This document shows positions 21,232 through 31,428 of a stretch of 64,000 nt of DNA, one piece after another. Positions within the stretch are counted from its first letter, which is position 1, and each line of letters starts with the position of its first letter. This DNA is from an uncultured Prevotellaceae bacterium (lineage in GTDB: Bacteria > Bacteroidota > Bacteroidia > Bacteroidales > Bacteroidaceae): positions 62,001 through 126,000 of the forward strand of contig CALFJG010000072.1 in NCBI GenBank assembly GCA_937877625.1. The letters run 5' to 3'. Under the pieces are notes generated by a model. It had not been told where the DNA came from. It was given only the letters and a program-made list of their open reading frames with translations, and made no database searches. The translations under genes were made by a program, and so were the position numbers.

Positions 21232-23847
21232 TTAACCTACAGCAACAAGGCGTTTGATTTCGCTAAGTTTGTTGAGTGCTTCAAGTGGTGTGAGGTTATT
21301 TACATCGAGCCCCAGAAACTCGTCGCGTATTTGTTCAAGCACGGGGTCGTCGAGTTGGAAAAAGTTGAGTTGTGTGGTACCACCCTCGCTTGGCACCGCT
21401 TTTTCTTTGCGCACCCCATCTGCTCCGCGCGACTGGCTCTCCAAGTCTTTAAGAATTTGCTCGGCACGTCTTACGATGCTATTAGGCATACCGGCGAGTC
21501 TCGCCACGTGAATACCGAAACTATGCTCCGAACCGCCTTGTGCCAAGCGGCGTAGGAAGATAATCTGTCCGTCCACCTCACGTACGCTGACATTATAGTT
21601 CTTAATACGTTCAAAGCGATTAGCCATCTCGTTGAGTTCGTGATAGTGTGTAGCGAAGAGGGTGCGCGCGTGAGCTGTAGGGTTTTCGTGTAGGTATTCC
21701 ACAATAGCCCAAGCGATAGATATCCCATCATAAGTACTTGTACCACGTCCGAGTTCATCAAAAAGCACGAGGCTACGCTCTGTGAGGTTGTTCATAATGT
21801 TTGAGGCCTCAACCATTTCGTTCATAAAGGTGCTCTCGCCCATTGAGATATTGTCGCTCGCCCCTACGCGTGTAAAAATTTTATCCACAACACCAATACG
21901 TGCGGCGGCGGCTGGAACATAGCAACCCGTCTGCGCCAGGAGCGTGATAAGTGCTGTCTGTCGCAGTAGTGCACTCTTGCCCGACATATTTGGTCCTGTG
22001 ATGATGATGATTTGTTGTTCCTTTGTGTTGAGTTGCACATCGTTAGCCACATATTCCTCGCCTGGTGGCATCAGCGTTTCGATGACGGGGTGGCGACCTT
22101 GAGCAATATCTATTTCTGTGGTATCGTCCACTACAGGACATACATAGCGATGCATCTGCGCTGTAGCGGCAAAAGCGCAGAGACAGTCGAGGGTACTTAC
22201 CGCCACCGCAGTTTGCTGAATTTGCGGGATATACTTGGCGGTGTATTCAATGAGTTTTGCAAAGATCTCGGCTTCAAGCACAAGGATACGGTCGTTAGCC
22301 CCGAGGATTTTCTCCTCCAGTTCTTTGAGTTCTTGCGTGATATAGCGTTCGGCCTGTACCAGCGTTTGCTTGCGCACCCACTCTTTCGGCACGAGGTTGC
22401 GATAGGTATTGCGCACCTCTAAGTAGTAGCCGAAATTGGTGCTATACCCCACTTTTAGCGAGGCGATGCCTGTGCGTTGTGCCTCTTCATCTTGTATGCG
22501 TTGGAGTACATCGCGCGACGAGGAAGAGATTTCGCGTAGCAGGTCAAGTTCCTTATTTACGCCATTGGCTATATATCCTCCATTGTTTGTTTTGACGGGT
22601 GGGTCGGGACGTAATGTACGTTGGAGTGTTTGTGTGAGTTCGGTGAGCGGGGAGATTTTCTCCGCCAGTTGGGTTATTGTTTGAGCTTCCACACCAGCCG
22701 CCACCTGTTTGATACGCGCAGCACTCTCGAGCGAGAAACGCAGTTGTTGTATCTCGCGTGGGTTGGCGCGTCCGGTGCTTACCTTAGAAGCCAGTCGCTC
22801 AAGGTCGCCCACACGCGGTAATTCTTGTTCGCAGATTTGTCGGAGGGCGGTATAGCGGAAGAACTGTTCCACACCATCTTGCCGTTGTTTGATGGCCTTC
22901 ACATCGCGCAGCGGGAAGAGTAGCCAGCGGCGCAACATACGTCCTCCGGGCGGTGTGAGCGTGTGGTCAATCACCTCAAGGAGTGATGTGCCGCCGGGCT
23001 GCATCGGCTCAGTGATTTCGAGGTTGCGTACCGTGAAAGGGTCAATGCGCACATAACGTTCTTCCTCTATGCGTGCGATGCGCACAATATGTCGTGTGGC
23101 GGTGTGCTGCGTGAGTTGCAAATAGCAAAGAATGGCTCCCGCCGCCACAATGCCCTCGCGCAAGTGGTCAACACCGAAGCCGCGAAGGTTTTTCACCTTA
23201 AATTGAGCGTGGAGTGACTTCTGTGCATTGGCGAGGTTGAATGTCCAGTCGTCGGTTTCGTAAACATAGAGGCTTGACCCAAAAATTTTTTGAAAACGTG
23301 GTTTGAGACCTCGTTGCACCAAGATTTCCTTAGGAGAGAAACTTTCTATAAGTTTTTTCACTACGTCGGGTGTGCCTTCGGTGAGTAAGAACTCGCCCGT
23401 AGAAAGGTCTAAGAACGAAAGCCCTAAGGCCTGCGCACCAAAATGCACTGCTGCGAGCCAGTTGTTTTCCTTATCGGCAAGCACGCCTTGCTGCATTGCA
23501 ACACCGGGTGTGACGAGTTCGGTGATACCACGCTTAACGAGCGTTTTGGTCTGTTTGGGATCCTCAAGTTGGTCGCAAATGGCTACACGAAAGCCAGCGC
23601 GCACAAGACGCGGGAGATAGTTATCTAAGGCATGATAAGGGAAGCCCGCCATCTCCAGCTCTGCCGCCCCATTCTTTCCGTTGCTGCGACGGGTGAGGGT
23701 TATGCCCAACGTTTTTGCAGCAACGACAGCATCATCGCCATAAGTCTCGTAAAAATCACCACAGCGAAAAAGCAGCAACGCATCAGGGTGCTTCGCTTTG
23801 AAATCGAAGAACTGCTTCATCATCGGGGTAAGGTTTTCCTTGAGCAT
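21232..23847 (-). CDS. mutS: DNA mismatch repair ATPase MutS
   Basis: 871 aa, full length for MutS. N-terminal mismatch-binding domain (LTPMMKQFFDFKAKHPDALLLFRCGDFYETYG) with the intercalating Phe-x-Glu; connector, core and clamp domains; then the ABC-type ATPase with Walker A GPNMSGKS, signature region and Walker B LVLFDELGRGTSTYDG, plus the helix-turn-helix ARLAGMP. It recognises mispairs and recruits MutL. Upstream is the agmatine deiminase gene, 26 bp away and on the same strand, so they may share a transcript. The C-terminal beta-clamp/tetramerisation tail is short. Confidence 0.97.
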   Translation of the reverse strand: MLKENLTPMMKQFFDFKAKHPDALLLFRCGDFYETYGDDAVVAAKTLGITLTRRSNGKNGAAELEMAGFPYHALDNYLPRLVRAGFRVAICDQLEDPKQTKTLVKRGITELVTPGVAMQQGVLADKENNWLAAVHFGAQALGLSFLDLSTGEFLLTEGTPDVVKKLIESFSPKEILVQRGLKPRFQKIFGSSLYVYETDDWTFNLANAQKSLHAQFKVKNLRGFGVDHLREGIVAAGAILCYLQLTQHTATRHIVRIARIEEERYVRIDPFTVRNLEITEPMQPGGTSLLEVIDHTLTPPGGRMLRRWLLFPLRDVKAIKQRQDGVEQFFRYTALRQICEQELPRVGDLERLASKVSTGRANPREIQQLRFSLESAARIKQVAAGVEAQTITQLAEKISPLTELTQTLQRTLRPDPPVKTNNGGYIANGVNKELDLLREISSSSRDVLQRIQDEEAQRTGIASLKVGYSTNFGYYLEVRNTYRNLVPKEWVRKQTLVQAERYITQELKELEEKILGANDRILVLEAEIFAKLIEYTAKYIPQIQQTAVAVSTLDCLCAFAATAQMHRYVCPVVDDTTEIDIAQGRHPVIETLMPPGEEYVANDVQLNTKEQQIIIITGPNMSGKSALLRQTALITLLAQTGCYVPAAAARIGVVDKIFTRVGASDNISMGESTFMNEMVEASNIMNNLTERSLVLFDELGRGTSTYDGISIAWAIVEYLHENPTAHARTLFATHYHELNEMANRFERIKNYNVSVREVDGQIIFLRRLAQGGSEHSFGIHVARLAGMPNSIVRRAEQILKDLESQSRGADGVRKEKAVPSEGGTTQLNFFQLDDPVLEQIRDEFLGLDVNNLTPLEALNKLSEIKRLVAVG

Positions 23848-23873
23848 AGTATCAAAAAGAGGAAAATAGTTCG

Positions 23874-24998
23874 TTAGATCACCCCACGCGGCAGTTGCAT
23901 TGCAGCGCAGTGAATGCTACCGTGCTGGCAGATGAGTGTACGAGCGTCAATACCAATAATGTCGTATTTGGGAAAGAGGTGTGCAAACTGTCGGCGTGCT
24001 TTCTCATCAAGTGTGGCATCGCCGTATGTAGGAAAGATTATTGCAGTGTTAAGAATAAGGAAGTTAGCGTATGTGGCAGGCAATCGGTTGCCGTTGTCGT
24101 CGTAGCAAGCAGGTGCCATTGGTAGCGGCACGAGGTTGTAGAAATGGCCTTGGGCGGTGCGCATAGTTTGCAACTCACGCTCCATCAGTTCAAGGTCGGC
24201 ATAGTGGCTATCCGACTTATTGGTACACTTCACATAGCAAATCGTGTTAGCGGAACAAAAACGAGCGAGCGTGTCAATATGTCCGTCGGTGTCATCGCCC
24301 TCGAGATGGCCATGTGTGAGCCAGAGTACACGCCTTGTGCCAAAGAGTTCAAAAAAACGGGCTTCAATATAAGATCGTGTGCGCCCGCTGCCACGTGTGG
24401 TAGAACAGACGCATTGTTCAGTAGTGAGGATAGTGCCTGTGCCATCGGATTCTATGCTTCCTCCCTCAAGCACAAAGTCGAGGGCATCTTGGTACGTACC
24501 TTTTAACACGTCGTCCTCCGCGAGCAGGTGCGTCAATTCATTATCCTTCTCTGCGGGGAACTTGCCGCCCCAGCCGTTAAAACTGCAATCGATGAGTTGC
24601 CAGCCGTTGGTGTCTATCACACTCAACACGCCGTGGTCGCGCGTCCAGGTATCATTGGTGGGGGCACGAAAGAAAATGATATTTTCTACCACTTTTCGCG
24701 GCAATCGCTCTTGGAGTAATTGCGCCACCTCCTCGGGGTGAGGATGCACCACCAACAACTTCTCGCGTCGGGCTATCTCGTAGGCCAAGCGTATGTAGGT
24801 CTTAGTGATTTCAACAAGGCAATCGCGCCAATCAGTATCGCGGTGTGGCCACGTAAGCCACACGCCGCCCTGTGTGAACCATTCGGCTGGCAGTGTGCGG
24901 CGTGTGCGACGAACGTTTACGGCATCCGACTCCGTTCGGAGCGTTTCAAAATCGCCGTCTTGCTTGAAGTATTGGGGTGGCGCCTTAAAAAAAAACAT
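23874..24998 (-). CDS. aguA: Agmatine deiminase (peptidyl-arginine deiminase family)
   Basis: 374 aa. Converts agmatine to N-carbamoylputrescine and ammonia, a step to putrescine. Motifs: LPAEWFTQGGVWLTWPH, WTRDHG, CSFNGWGGKF, LEGGSIESDGTG, WLTHGHLEGDDTDGHIDT and the catalytic cysteine in GSIHCAAMQLP. The first 33 residues before LPAEWF are longer than usual and no internal ATG exists, so the start may be slightly upstream-extended. Between mutS and a nucleotidase gene, all minus strand with gaps of 26 and 22 bp. It is distinct from the secreted citrullinating PPAD of Porphyromonas, since no signal peptide is present. Confidence 0.92.
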   Translation of the reverse strand: MFFFKAPPQYFKQDGDFETLRTESDAVNVRRTRRTLPAEWFTQGGVWLTWPHRDTDWRDCLVEITKTYIRLAYEIARREKLLVVHPHPEEVAQLLQERLPRKVVENIIFFRAPTNDTWTRDHGVLSVIDTNGWQLIDCSFNGWGGKFPAEKDNELTHLLAEDDVLKGTYQDALDFVLEGGSIESDGTGTILTTEQCVCSTTRGSGRTRSYIEARFFELFGTRRVLWLTHGHLEGDDTDGHIDTLARFCSANTICYVKCTNKSDSHYADLELMERELQTMRTAQGHFYNLVPLPMAPACYDDNGNRLPATYANFLILNTAIIFPTYGDATLDEKARRQFAHLFPKYDIIGIDARTLICQHGSIHCAAMQLPRGVI

Positions 24999-25020
24999 TA
25001 TGCACGATAATACCGTGGCC

Positions 25021-26688
25021 TTAGAACATTCTCTGTGGCCAACGGCGGAGGTTCATTTTCTTATATAGTTGAATGCACGGCACGGCGGAGGGAATACTCT
25101 CTCGGCGCGACAAATAATCAATAAAGGCCTGCGTGCTGGTGGGCATACCAGTGAAACGGAGTTCTTGAGACTGCGGGAAGAAGTCGGTGCTATAGCCATC
25201 GCCGCCACCTGCTTGGAACTCATCGGCCACAACAAGATAGGTGTGCCGCTTACGTATCACGGTGCGCGAGCCATCGGAATTGATATATGCCAATTCCTTG
25301 ACGTGGCCTGTCTTTGTTGTATCTATCTCCAGACTGCTGGTCTGCATCCAACCGTAAGTAGTGTTGTGGAGGCCAAACTCTACAAGGTCTTTTATTTGCG
25401 CACCAGTGAGGCGGAACACACGAAGTTTGTTGGCAAAAGGCAGGGCTTCGCCGACATCAAGAATGCGTATCTGACCTTCGGGGAAACCACTGCGAATGCT
25501 ACCAAAATGGCTTACACCAATAACGGGCGTAGAAAGGGGGAGGTGTCCCGTAGTGCGCAAAGCCTCGGCATACGCCTCGCACACCATATAACCCATTTCT
25601 GTTTGGCAATACTTGTTGGTCAAGCGGTCGTGAACAAGGTTTCGTGTGCAATAAGCGAGGTTCTCGTTCAATGCGTGGCCTTCTATCTGCGTATTGGCAA
25701 GGAGGTTGTTAAGTTCTTGGCTATACTGCTGTTGCTTTTTTCCCAAGGGGATGTTAGGATTGACACGTACTATTTCAGGCGTAGCAGAGAGTACCTTGCG
25801 CGTCTGTAAATCTATCTCAAAGCGCAACACACTAATGTATTCACCATGCCATTTTCCCTGCACGACAGGCAGTTGCTGTGCGTTGATATGTCCGCACACA
25901 GGGTTATGGCTATGCCCGGTGAGCAGTCCATGGAAATCAGGATCGTTGAATTGTGCGATATTGGCTGAATCGCGGTCGTCCCAAACAGGATTGCCGTCTT
26001 GCATACGTGTACCTACATGCATCAGCAACAGACGTATGTCGGCACTCGCTACAGGTTGATATTCTGGTTTCTGCTTTAATGCACTGACAATGCCAGTGTA
26101 GTTGCCATCAAAGGTTAAGCCCGTGAGCTTGCTCTTTGATGTTTGGTTGGGTGTGTTGCTCGTGAGCAGTCCTACAAAGCCTATCGTTATAATTTGTCCG
26201 GTTGGCAGCGTGATGGTTTGCGTAGCACACGGCTGAGCGAAGGCGGGAATGCGACTGGTTGTATCAAACACATTGGCACAAAGATATGTGAGATTCCATC
26301 CTGCGGGTCGGTAAGCACTCCATTTATCAGCCAATTTCTGTTGGCCATCATCGAACTCGTGGTTGCCTATAGCAGAAATTGTCACACCGATACGATTAAA
26401 GAAATCGGACACCAAACGTCCGCCCGTAGCAGTGTAGAAATAACTACCGCCGAAATTGTCGCCGGCGGCCACAGTGACACTATTGGGATAAACGGCACGC
26501 AAGCTATCAAGCGTTTGCCAAACGGCAGGAGCCCCTGGAATACTTTTGCGTGCATCAGCCAAAAAACCACCATGGAAATCATTGAGGCTGAACACAGCAA
26601 CCGTTACCGTTTGTGCCGAAAGATTTAACACAAAAAGAGCAGAGAGAACCAAGCCTAATAAACTCTTGAGGGAAAAGACTTTTTGCAT
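25021..26688 (-). CDS. 5'-nucleotidase/metallophosphatase, UshA family
   Basis: 555 aa with signal peptide (MQKVFSLKSLLGLVLSALFVLNLSAQ). Metallophosphatase domain, residues about 27-330, with the di-metal motifs FSLNDFHGG, GDNFGGS, GNHEFDDG, HVGTRM and GHSHNP; then the 5'-nucleotidase C-domain (TRNLVHDRLTNKY, GVSHFGSIRSGFPEG, ADEFQAGGGDGY) that binds the nucleoside base. It probably hydrolyses nucleotides in the periplasm to salvage nucleosides and phosphate. Same strand as and close to aguA. Confidence 0.9.
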   Translation of the reverse strand: MQKVFSLKSLLGLVLSALFVLNLSAQTVTVAVFSLNDFHGGFLADARKSIPGAPAVWQTLDSLRAVYPNSVTVAAGDNFGGSYFYTATGGRLVSDFFNRIGVTISAIGNHEFDDGQQKLADKWSAYRPAGWNLTYLCANVFDTTSRIPAFAQPCATQTITLPTGQIITIGFVGLLTSNTPNQTSKSKLTGLTFDGNYTGIVSALKQKPEYQPVASADIRLLLMHVGTRMQDGNPVWDDRDSANIAQFNDPDFHGLLTGHSHNPVCGHINAQQLPVVQGKWHGEYISVLRFEIDLQTRKVLSATPEIVRVNPNIPLGKKQQQYSQELNNLLANTQIEGHALNENLAYCTRNLVHDRLTNKYCQTEMGYMVCEAYAEALRTTGHLPLSTPVIGVSHFGSIRSGFPEGQIRILDVGEALPFANKLRVFRLTGAQIKDLVEFGLHNTTYGWMQTSSLEIDTTKTGHVKELAYINSDGSRTVIRKRHTYLVVADEFQAGGGDGYSTDFFPQSQELRFTGMPTSTQAFIDYLSRRESIPSAVPCIQLYKKMNLRRWPQRMF

Positions 26689-26759
26689 AGTATGGGTTTA
26701 TCGTTTATTTGTGCGCAAAGGTATAATAAAAAAGAATAAGTATTAGAAATTACGGAGGT

Positions 26760-29345
26760 TTAAGCCTTTTTCTTCCACCATTCCTTCCCAAGCGCACAGC
26801 AGAAAAGAAGAAGAGTAAGAACTATACCCGTATATGCCGCAGCCTCAGTGTGATGAATACTCTTGGGGCGGAACTCAAGAACTACCTCGTGTTTCCCTGC
26901 AGGCATACGTAAGGCACGGAGGATATAGTTGACACGTCCAAGTTCAGCCTCTTGTCCGTCAATGGTGGCCGTCCATCCAGGATAATACACCTCGGAGAAC
27001 ACCACAACACCACCGCGTTGACTTTCTATCGCATAGTGCAATTCATTAGGCGCATAAGATGTTTGACTTACCGAGCCACTATCCAACATCGCTGTTTCCA
27101 ACTGTGGCTTGAACCGCTCATCAGCCACGGCTTCGCTCCGAATAGATAGCTTGTTGAGTTCGGCTATTTCTGCATCGGCATCTTTTACAAAACTCAACTT
27201 CTGCACAAACCAGCCATTGCCTAAAGCATATGGATTTTCTATAACACGTTGCGCGTCTTTTCCGAAGATTATATATTTGAGGTTGAGCATATTCAAGACG
27301 GGGGCAAGACTATCGGCGGGAATTTGTGTCATATCGCCCTGCGCATCGTTGATAGCCCCTACAAACTGTGGTATCTCCTTAGAGATGTGTCGCTCAATGA
27401 GATCTTGATAGCGTTGGAGTTTGGCGGGATGGTAGCCACCGATGTTATGGTGATGGTAGGACGCTGTATTGTCGTTGAATATATCAGTTGTGATGTTCAC
27501 CACACGATAATTTCCTTTGTCCTCAAGGATACGTTGGTCGGCCTCGGTAGGCGTGACGATGTCTTCGGTTTGGGAGATAGGGTCAGTAAAATTATTATCG
27601 TTAAGATAACGTTTGTCTATTCCCCAGAGGTCGAAAAGACAAACCACACCGATAGCAACCGCCAAGACACTACCAGAAATCTTTTTGAAATAAAACGCAG
27701 CCAAAACGATACAGCCTATAAATATCACGATAAATGAACGAAGCGCATCAGAAGCGAGAATAGCTTGGTGCATTTGAGAAACACCCTGCCGATAAGCAGC
27801 GGCTTGTGGACCAAGGGTAGAAAGAATTTGGCTTTCGTTGTTGGAGAGGCAATCGCCAGCGAGACTCGGTAAAAAATATAGCAAAAGACAAAGACCCGCC
27901 GTGGAGACAAGACTAACGGCAAGAGCTATCCGACCAAGTTTCTCACGAAGGATATCGGGGGTACGAATGATTTGTGCCACGCAAAGAACGGCAAGCAAAG
28001 GCATTGTGAACTCTGCTATGACGAGTGCAGAACTAACGGTACGAAACTTGTTGTAGAGTGGGAGGTTGTCAATAAAGAAATCGGTAACAGGCATTAAGTT
28101 TTTCCCCCATGCAAAAAGAAAGGAGAGGATGGTGGCAAAAAGCAAAGCCCATTTCAGCGGTCCACGCACGAGGAACAATCCGAGAACAAAGAAAAAACAA
28201 ACAAGCGCACCCACATACACAGGTCCCACCGTGCCGGGTTGGTCGCCCCAATAGGTATTGAGACCGGGTGGAATGATTTGTTGATTGCTCTCCTGTGCTA
28301 TCTGCTGTACAGCCATTGCGCCTTGGATAAAGTCATCGTAACCAGGGAGTTCGTCGGCACCTTCGTAGTCTTGAATACTCCCCGAACCGCCTCCTTTGAA
28401 ATTAGGAATGAGCAACGTCATTGTTTCGCCAATGCCATAACTCCATTGTGTGATATAGTCGCGCTCCAACCCCTCAGAGGCTTGCTTAACAGGCTGTCCG
28501 TCTGAGGCAGGAAGAGGTGTGAGCTCGGCTTTCCCGCGCATAGAGTATTGTTGATACTCATAAGTATGGTAAAGGTTTGACACGTTTGCCAACACACCAA
28601 TAATACCTGCCAAGATAATTACAGCAGTGCCTTTAAGCCAAACAGTTGGAGTGGGTATTTCAACAACAGAAGTTGTCTGCTCAACTTGTTTACCACGATA
28701 CAAAAAAGCAGCTATGCCATAGGCCAAAACGATGAAAAGCATCACAAAGCCGAAGTAGTAGGACATCTGTACGTGGTTAGATAAAATTTGCAACGCAGTG
28801 AATAGTGCCGTTGTTGCCCCACCCCACAGGAATTTACCACGATAGGTAAGTATAAGGCCTGCTATGGTTGGCGGGATGAATGCGAGCGTGAGGACTTTCC
28901 ATATATGCCCTGCGGTAATGATAATCAAGAAATAAGACGAAAGAGCCCACATCACCGCTCCAGCTCCAGCCAGCAGAGGCTTCAAACGGAAAACACGTAG
29001 CAAGATATAGAAGCCTAACAGAGATATAAACACATAACTCAATACGCCGTTAGTGCCGAGTTGATAAATCTTTTGTACCATTGTCAGCACACCCGTTGAG
29101 GGGTAAGAGGGCGATATTTGATAAGTAGGCATTCCGCTAAAAAGACTATTCGTCCATCGGGAGTGTTCGCCGGTTTGCTGTTCATAGACCTGCGCTTCAT
29201 GGCCTGCACCTACACCTCCCGTATTGTCGTGGCCGGATAGTACCAAGCCTTGACTTACAGGACCTGCAAAATAAAGAAAACTTATCGCCAGAAATACTAA
29301 CACGGCCAATGCATCAGGCCAGACTTTATTGAGAAAGGATTTCAT
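26760..29345 (-). CDS. YfhO-family membrane protein
   Basis: 861 aa. About 12 transmembrane helices fill residues 10-550, including a large GT-C-like first periplasmic loop (SGHDNTGGVGAGHEAQVYEQQTGEHSRWTNSLFSGMP). A soluble C-terminal domain (FSEVYYPGWTATIDGQEA) precedes a final helix and a basic KEWWKKKA tail. This is the YfhO/DUF6541-like GT-C family; in Firmicutes YfhO adds sugars to lipoteichoic acid, but the substrate in Bacteroidetes is unknown. Monocistronic between ahcY and the nucleotidase. Confidence 0.85.
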   Translation of the reverse strand: MKSFLNKVWPDALAVLVFLAISFLYFAGPVSQGLVLSGHDNTGGVGAGHEAQVYEQQTGEHSRWTNSLFSGMPTYQISPSYPSTGVLTMVQKIYQLGTNGVLSYVFISLLGFYILLRVFRLKPLLAGAGAVMWALSSYFLIIITAGHIWKVLTLAFIPPTIAGLILTYRGKFLWGGATTALFTALQILSNHVQMSYYFGFVMLFIVLAYGIAAFLYRGKQVEQTTSVVEIPTPTVWLKGTAVIILAGIIGVLANVSNLYHTYEYQQYSMRGKAELTPLPASDGQPVKQASEGLERDYITQWSYGIGETMTLLIPNFKGGGSGSIQDYEGADELPGYDDFIQGAMAVQQIAQESNQQIIPPGLNTYWGDQPGTVGPVYVGALVCFFFVLGLFLVRGPLKWALLFATILSFLFAWGKNLMPVTDFFIDNLPLYNKFRTVSSALVIAEFTMPLLAVLCVAQIIRTPDILREKLGRIALAVSLVSTAGLCLLLYFLPSLAGDCLSNNESQILSTLGPQAAAYRQGVSQMHQAILASDALRSFIVIFIGCIVLAAFYFKKISGSVLAVAIGVVCLFDLWGIDKRYLNDNNFTDPISQTEDIVTPTEADQRILEDKGNYRVVNITTDIFNDNTASYHHHNIGGYHPAKLQRYQDLIERHISKEIPQFVGAINDAQGDMTQIPADSLAPVLNMLNLKYIIFGKDAQRVIENPYALGNGWFVQKLSFVKDADAEIAELNKLSIRSEAVADERFKPQLETAMLDSGSVSQTSYAPNELHYAIESQRGGVVVFSEVYYPGWTATIDGQEAELGRVNYILRALRMPAGKHEVVLEFRPKSIHHTEAAAYTGIVLTLLLFCCALGKEWWKKKA

Positions 29346-29439
29346 AGGAGTGGGAGAACGTTCTTAAAAAATACAAGAAGTAAACTATTCAGAGGAGGCA
29401 GAGAAATAGGAAGCCCGCAAACAGTCAATCATTAAATAA

Positions 29440-30858
29440 CTAATACCTATAAAAATCAGCCTTATATGGGCCGTTGATAGGTACACCAATATAATCGGCT
29501 TGAGCCTGTGTGAGGTGAGTGAGGTGAACACCTATACGGCTGAGATGTAAGCGGGCTACTTCTTCGTCAAGTTTCTTAGGAAGACGATAAACACCTATTT
29601 CGTGAGCGTTGGTAAAGAGTTCTATCTGCGCAAGCGTTTGATTAGTAAATGAGTTTGACATTACAAAAGAGGGATGCCCCGTGGCACACCCGAGGTTGAC
29701 GAGACGACCATCTGCCAGCAAGGTGATGCGATGGCCATCGGGGAAGAGATAACTATCTACACCAGGCTTGATATTCGTACACTTGATACCAGGCAAATGC
29801 TTGAGTGCATCAACTTGTATCTCACTGTCGAAATGGCCAATGTTGCAGACAATAGCCTGTGTGGGCATTTGCTGCATATGGTCTGTAGTGATAACATCAA
29901 TATTTCCCGTTGTTGTCACAAAAATGTTGCCCCGAGGGGCGGCTTCTTCCATTGTAAGTACCTCAAAACCTTCCATAGCGGCTTGGAGAGCACAAATAGG
30001 ATCTATTTCTGTAACGATAACGTGAGCTCCATAACTACGCATAGACTGTGCACAACCTTTACCTACTTCGCCATATCCCGCCACAACGACAGTCTTTCCG
30101 GCTATCATCACGTCAGTGGCACGCTTGATGCCATCGGCTAAACTCTCGCGACAACCATATAGGTTATCAAACTTTGACTTAGTGACGGAGTCGTTGACGT
30201 TGTATGCTGGGAAAAGCAATTCGCCACGTTGCATCATTTGATACAAGCGATGCACCCCCGTTGTGGTCTCCTCGCTCACGCCGCGTACTTCGTGGGCTAT
30301 AGTGCTAAAGAAATTGGGACGTTCCTGAAGCACTTGACCAATAATCTTTTTCAGAGCCGCTTCGTCGCCACTGGTACTCGGTGTCTCCAACACGGTAGGA
30401 TCTTTTTCAGCTTGAACACCCATGTGTATCATCAGTGTAGCATCTCCCCCATCGTCAACAATGAGATTTGGTGCTCCATGTGTAGGGAAATTCATAGCTT
30501 GAAGTGTACACCACCAATAGTCTTCTAAGCTTTCGCCTTTCCAAGCAAAAACACTCGTTCCTTCACGAGCCATAGCTGCGGCGGCGTGGTCTTGAGTGGA
30601 ATAAATGTTGCAGGAGCACCAACGCACCGAAGCACCTAATGTAGTAAGCGTTTCTATGAGTACTGCCGTTTGAATTGTCATATGCAGCGAACCCATTATT
30701 CTTGCTCCCGCGAGCGGACGCTGTGGTCCATACTTCTCTCTGAGTGCCATAAGGCCAGGCATTTCGTGTTCGGCAATACTAATCTCTTTGCGACCGAAAT
30801 CGGCGGCGGAAAAATCTGCAACTTTATAGGGCAGTGAAGAAAAAAGTTCTTGGTTCAT
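29440..30858 (-). CDS. ahcY: Adenosylhomocysteinase
   Basis: 472 aa from the ATG ending at 30858 (MNQELFSSLPYKVADF); the frame's earlier ATG at 30888 falls on the promoter region. Hydrolyses S-adenosylhomocysteine to adenosine and homocysteine with bound NAD, keeping methyltransferases working. Motifs: GSLHMTIQTAVLIETL, SCNIYSTQDHAAAA, NLYGCRESL, NAD-binding VVAGYGEVGKGCA and C-terminal PINGPYKADFYRY with the conserved KxxxYRY tail. It has a long form typical of Bacteroidetes and eukaryotes. Confidence 0.96.
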   Translation of the reverse strand: MNQELFSSLPYKVADFSAADFGRKEISIAEHEMPGLMALREKYGPQRPLAGARIMGSLHMTIQTAVLIETLTTLGASVRWCSCNIYSTQDHAAAAMAREGTSVFAWKGESLEDYWWCTLQAMNFPTHGAPNLIVDDGGDATLMIHMGVQAEKDPTVLETPSTSGDEAALKKIIGQVLQERPNFFSTIAHEVRGVSEETTTGVHRLYQMMQRGELLFPAYNVNDSVTKSKFDNLYGCRESLADGIKRATDVMIAGKTVVVAGYGEVGKGCAQSMRSYGAHVIVTEIDPICALQAAMEGFEVLTMEEAAPRGNIFVTTTGNIDVITTDHMQQMPTQAIVCNIGHFDSEIQVDALKHLPGIKCTNIKPGVDSYLFPDGHRITLLADGRLVNLGCATGHPSFVMSNSFTNQTLAQIELFTNAHEIGVYRLPKKLDEEVARLHLSRIGVHLTHLTQAQADYIGVPINGPYKADFYRY

Positions 30859-30885
30859 CGTATAGAATCTTATTAAAATATGCGA

Positions 30886-30893
30886 CAAAAGTA
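30886..30893 (-). promoter_or_regulatory. -7 element upstream of ahcY
   Basis: TACTTTTG on the minus strand, 27 bases upstream of the ahcY ATG. No clear -33 element. Confidence 0.45.
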
Positions 30894-30940
30894 CACAAAA
30901 GTTAGACCCTAATCGGTCATAAGACCGACAATAAAGACAT

Positions 30941-31408
30941 TTATTTACTGGCGTTTAACTTTTGATCGCTTTCTCTGACAAGGTCTTCAATACTACGCCC
31001 ATCGCGACGCGCCTCGGTAGCGGGATGTTCGCCACCAAACGTTTGTCCGTGTCTATAGCCTTGCCTATAGCCTTGTACATAGGCATCTCGTTGGGCGGAG
31101 GGATAGGGATTTTGCTCATCGTAGGTACCCCGATGTTGCCGGAGTGCTGCATCGTTGCTGCCACTGGTATAACCGTCCTCATAGCCAGCACGATCTACTG
31201 GACGATTGTCAGACGTTATTGCGCTGTCGGGCAGTGAAGATTGCACAAAGGTAGTGTCATCAAGAGCTGTATCTGTGGATACCTCATCGCCAGCATGTGA
31301 TGTAAAAGAGGCATGCTTTGCAGGTACTATTAAAATAAGCAAGAACACCGACACGGCGGCCATAATGCTAAAACGCTTGCGCTGTGAGAGAGGAGCGGGA
31401 GTTTTCAT
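30941..31408 (-). CDS. Membrane-anchored protein of unknown function after rodA
   Basis: 155 aa. A basic N-terminus (KTPAPLSQRKRF) precedes one membrane helix (SIMAAVSVFLLILIV). The rest is hydrophilic and carries spaced GY motifs: AGYEDGYTSGSNDA and YVQGYRQGYRHGQ, similar to the tandem Gly-Tyr helices seen in other short envelope proteins. It is the last gene of the rod-shape operon, 20 bp after rodA, so a link to the elongation machinery is plausible but unproven. No homologous family recognised. Confidence 0.7.
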   Translation of the reverse strand: MKTPAPLSQRKRFSIMAAVSVFLLILIVPAKHASFTSHAGDEVSTDTALDDTTFVQSSLPDSAITSDNRPVDRAGYEDGYTSGSNDAALRQHRGTYDEQNPYPSAQRDAYVQGYRQGYRHGQTFGGEHPATEARRDGRSIEDLVRESDQKLNASK

Positions 31409-31428
31409 AAACGAAGTATTGAGAACAA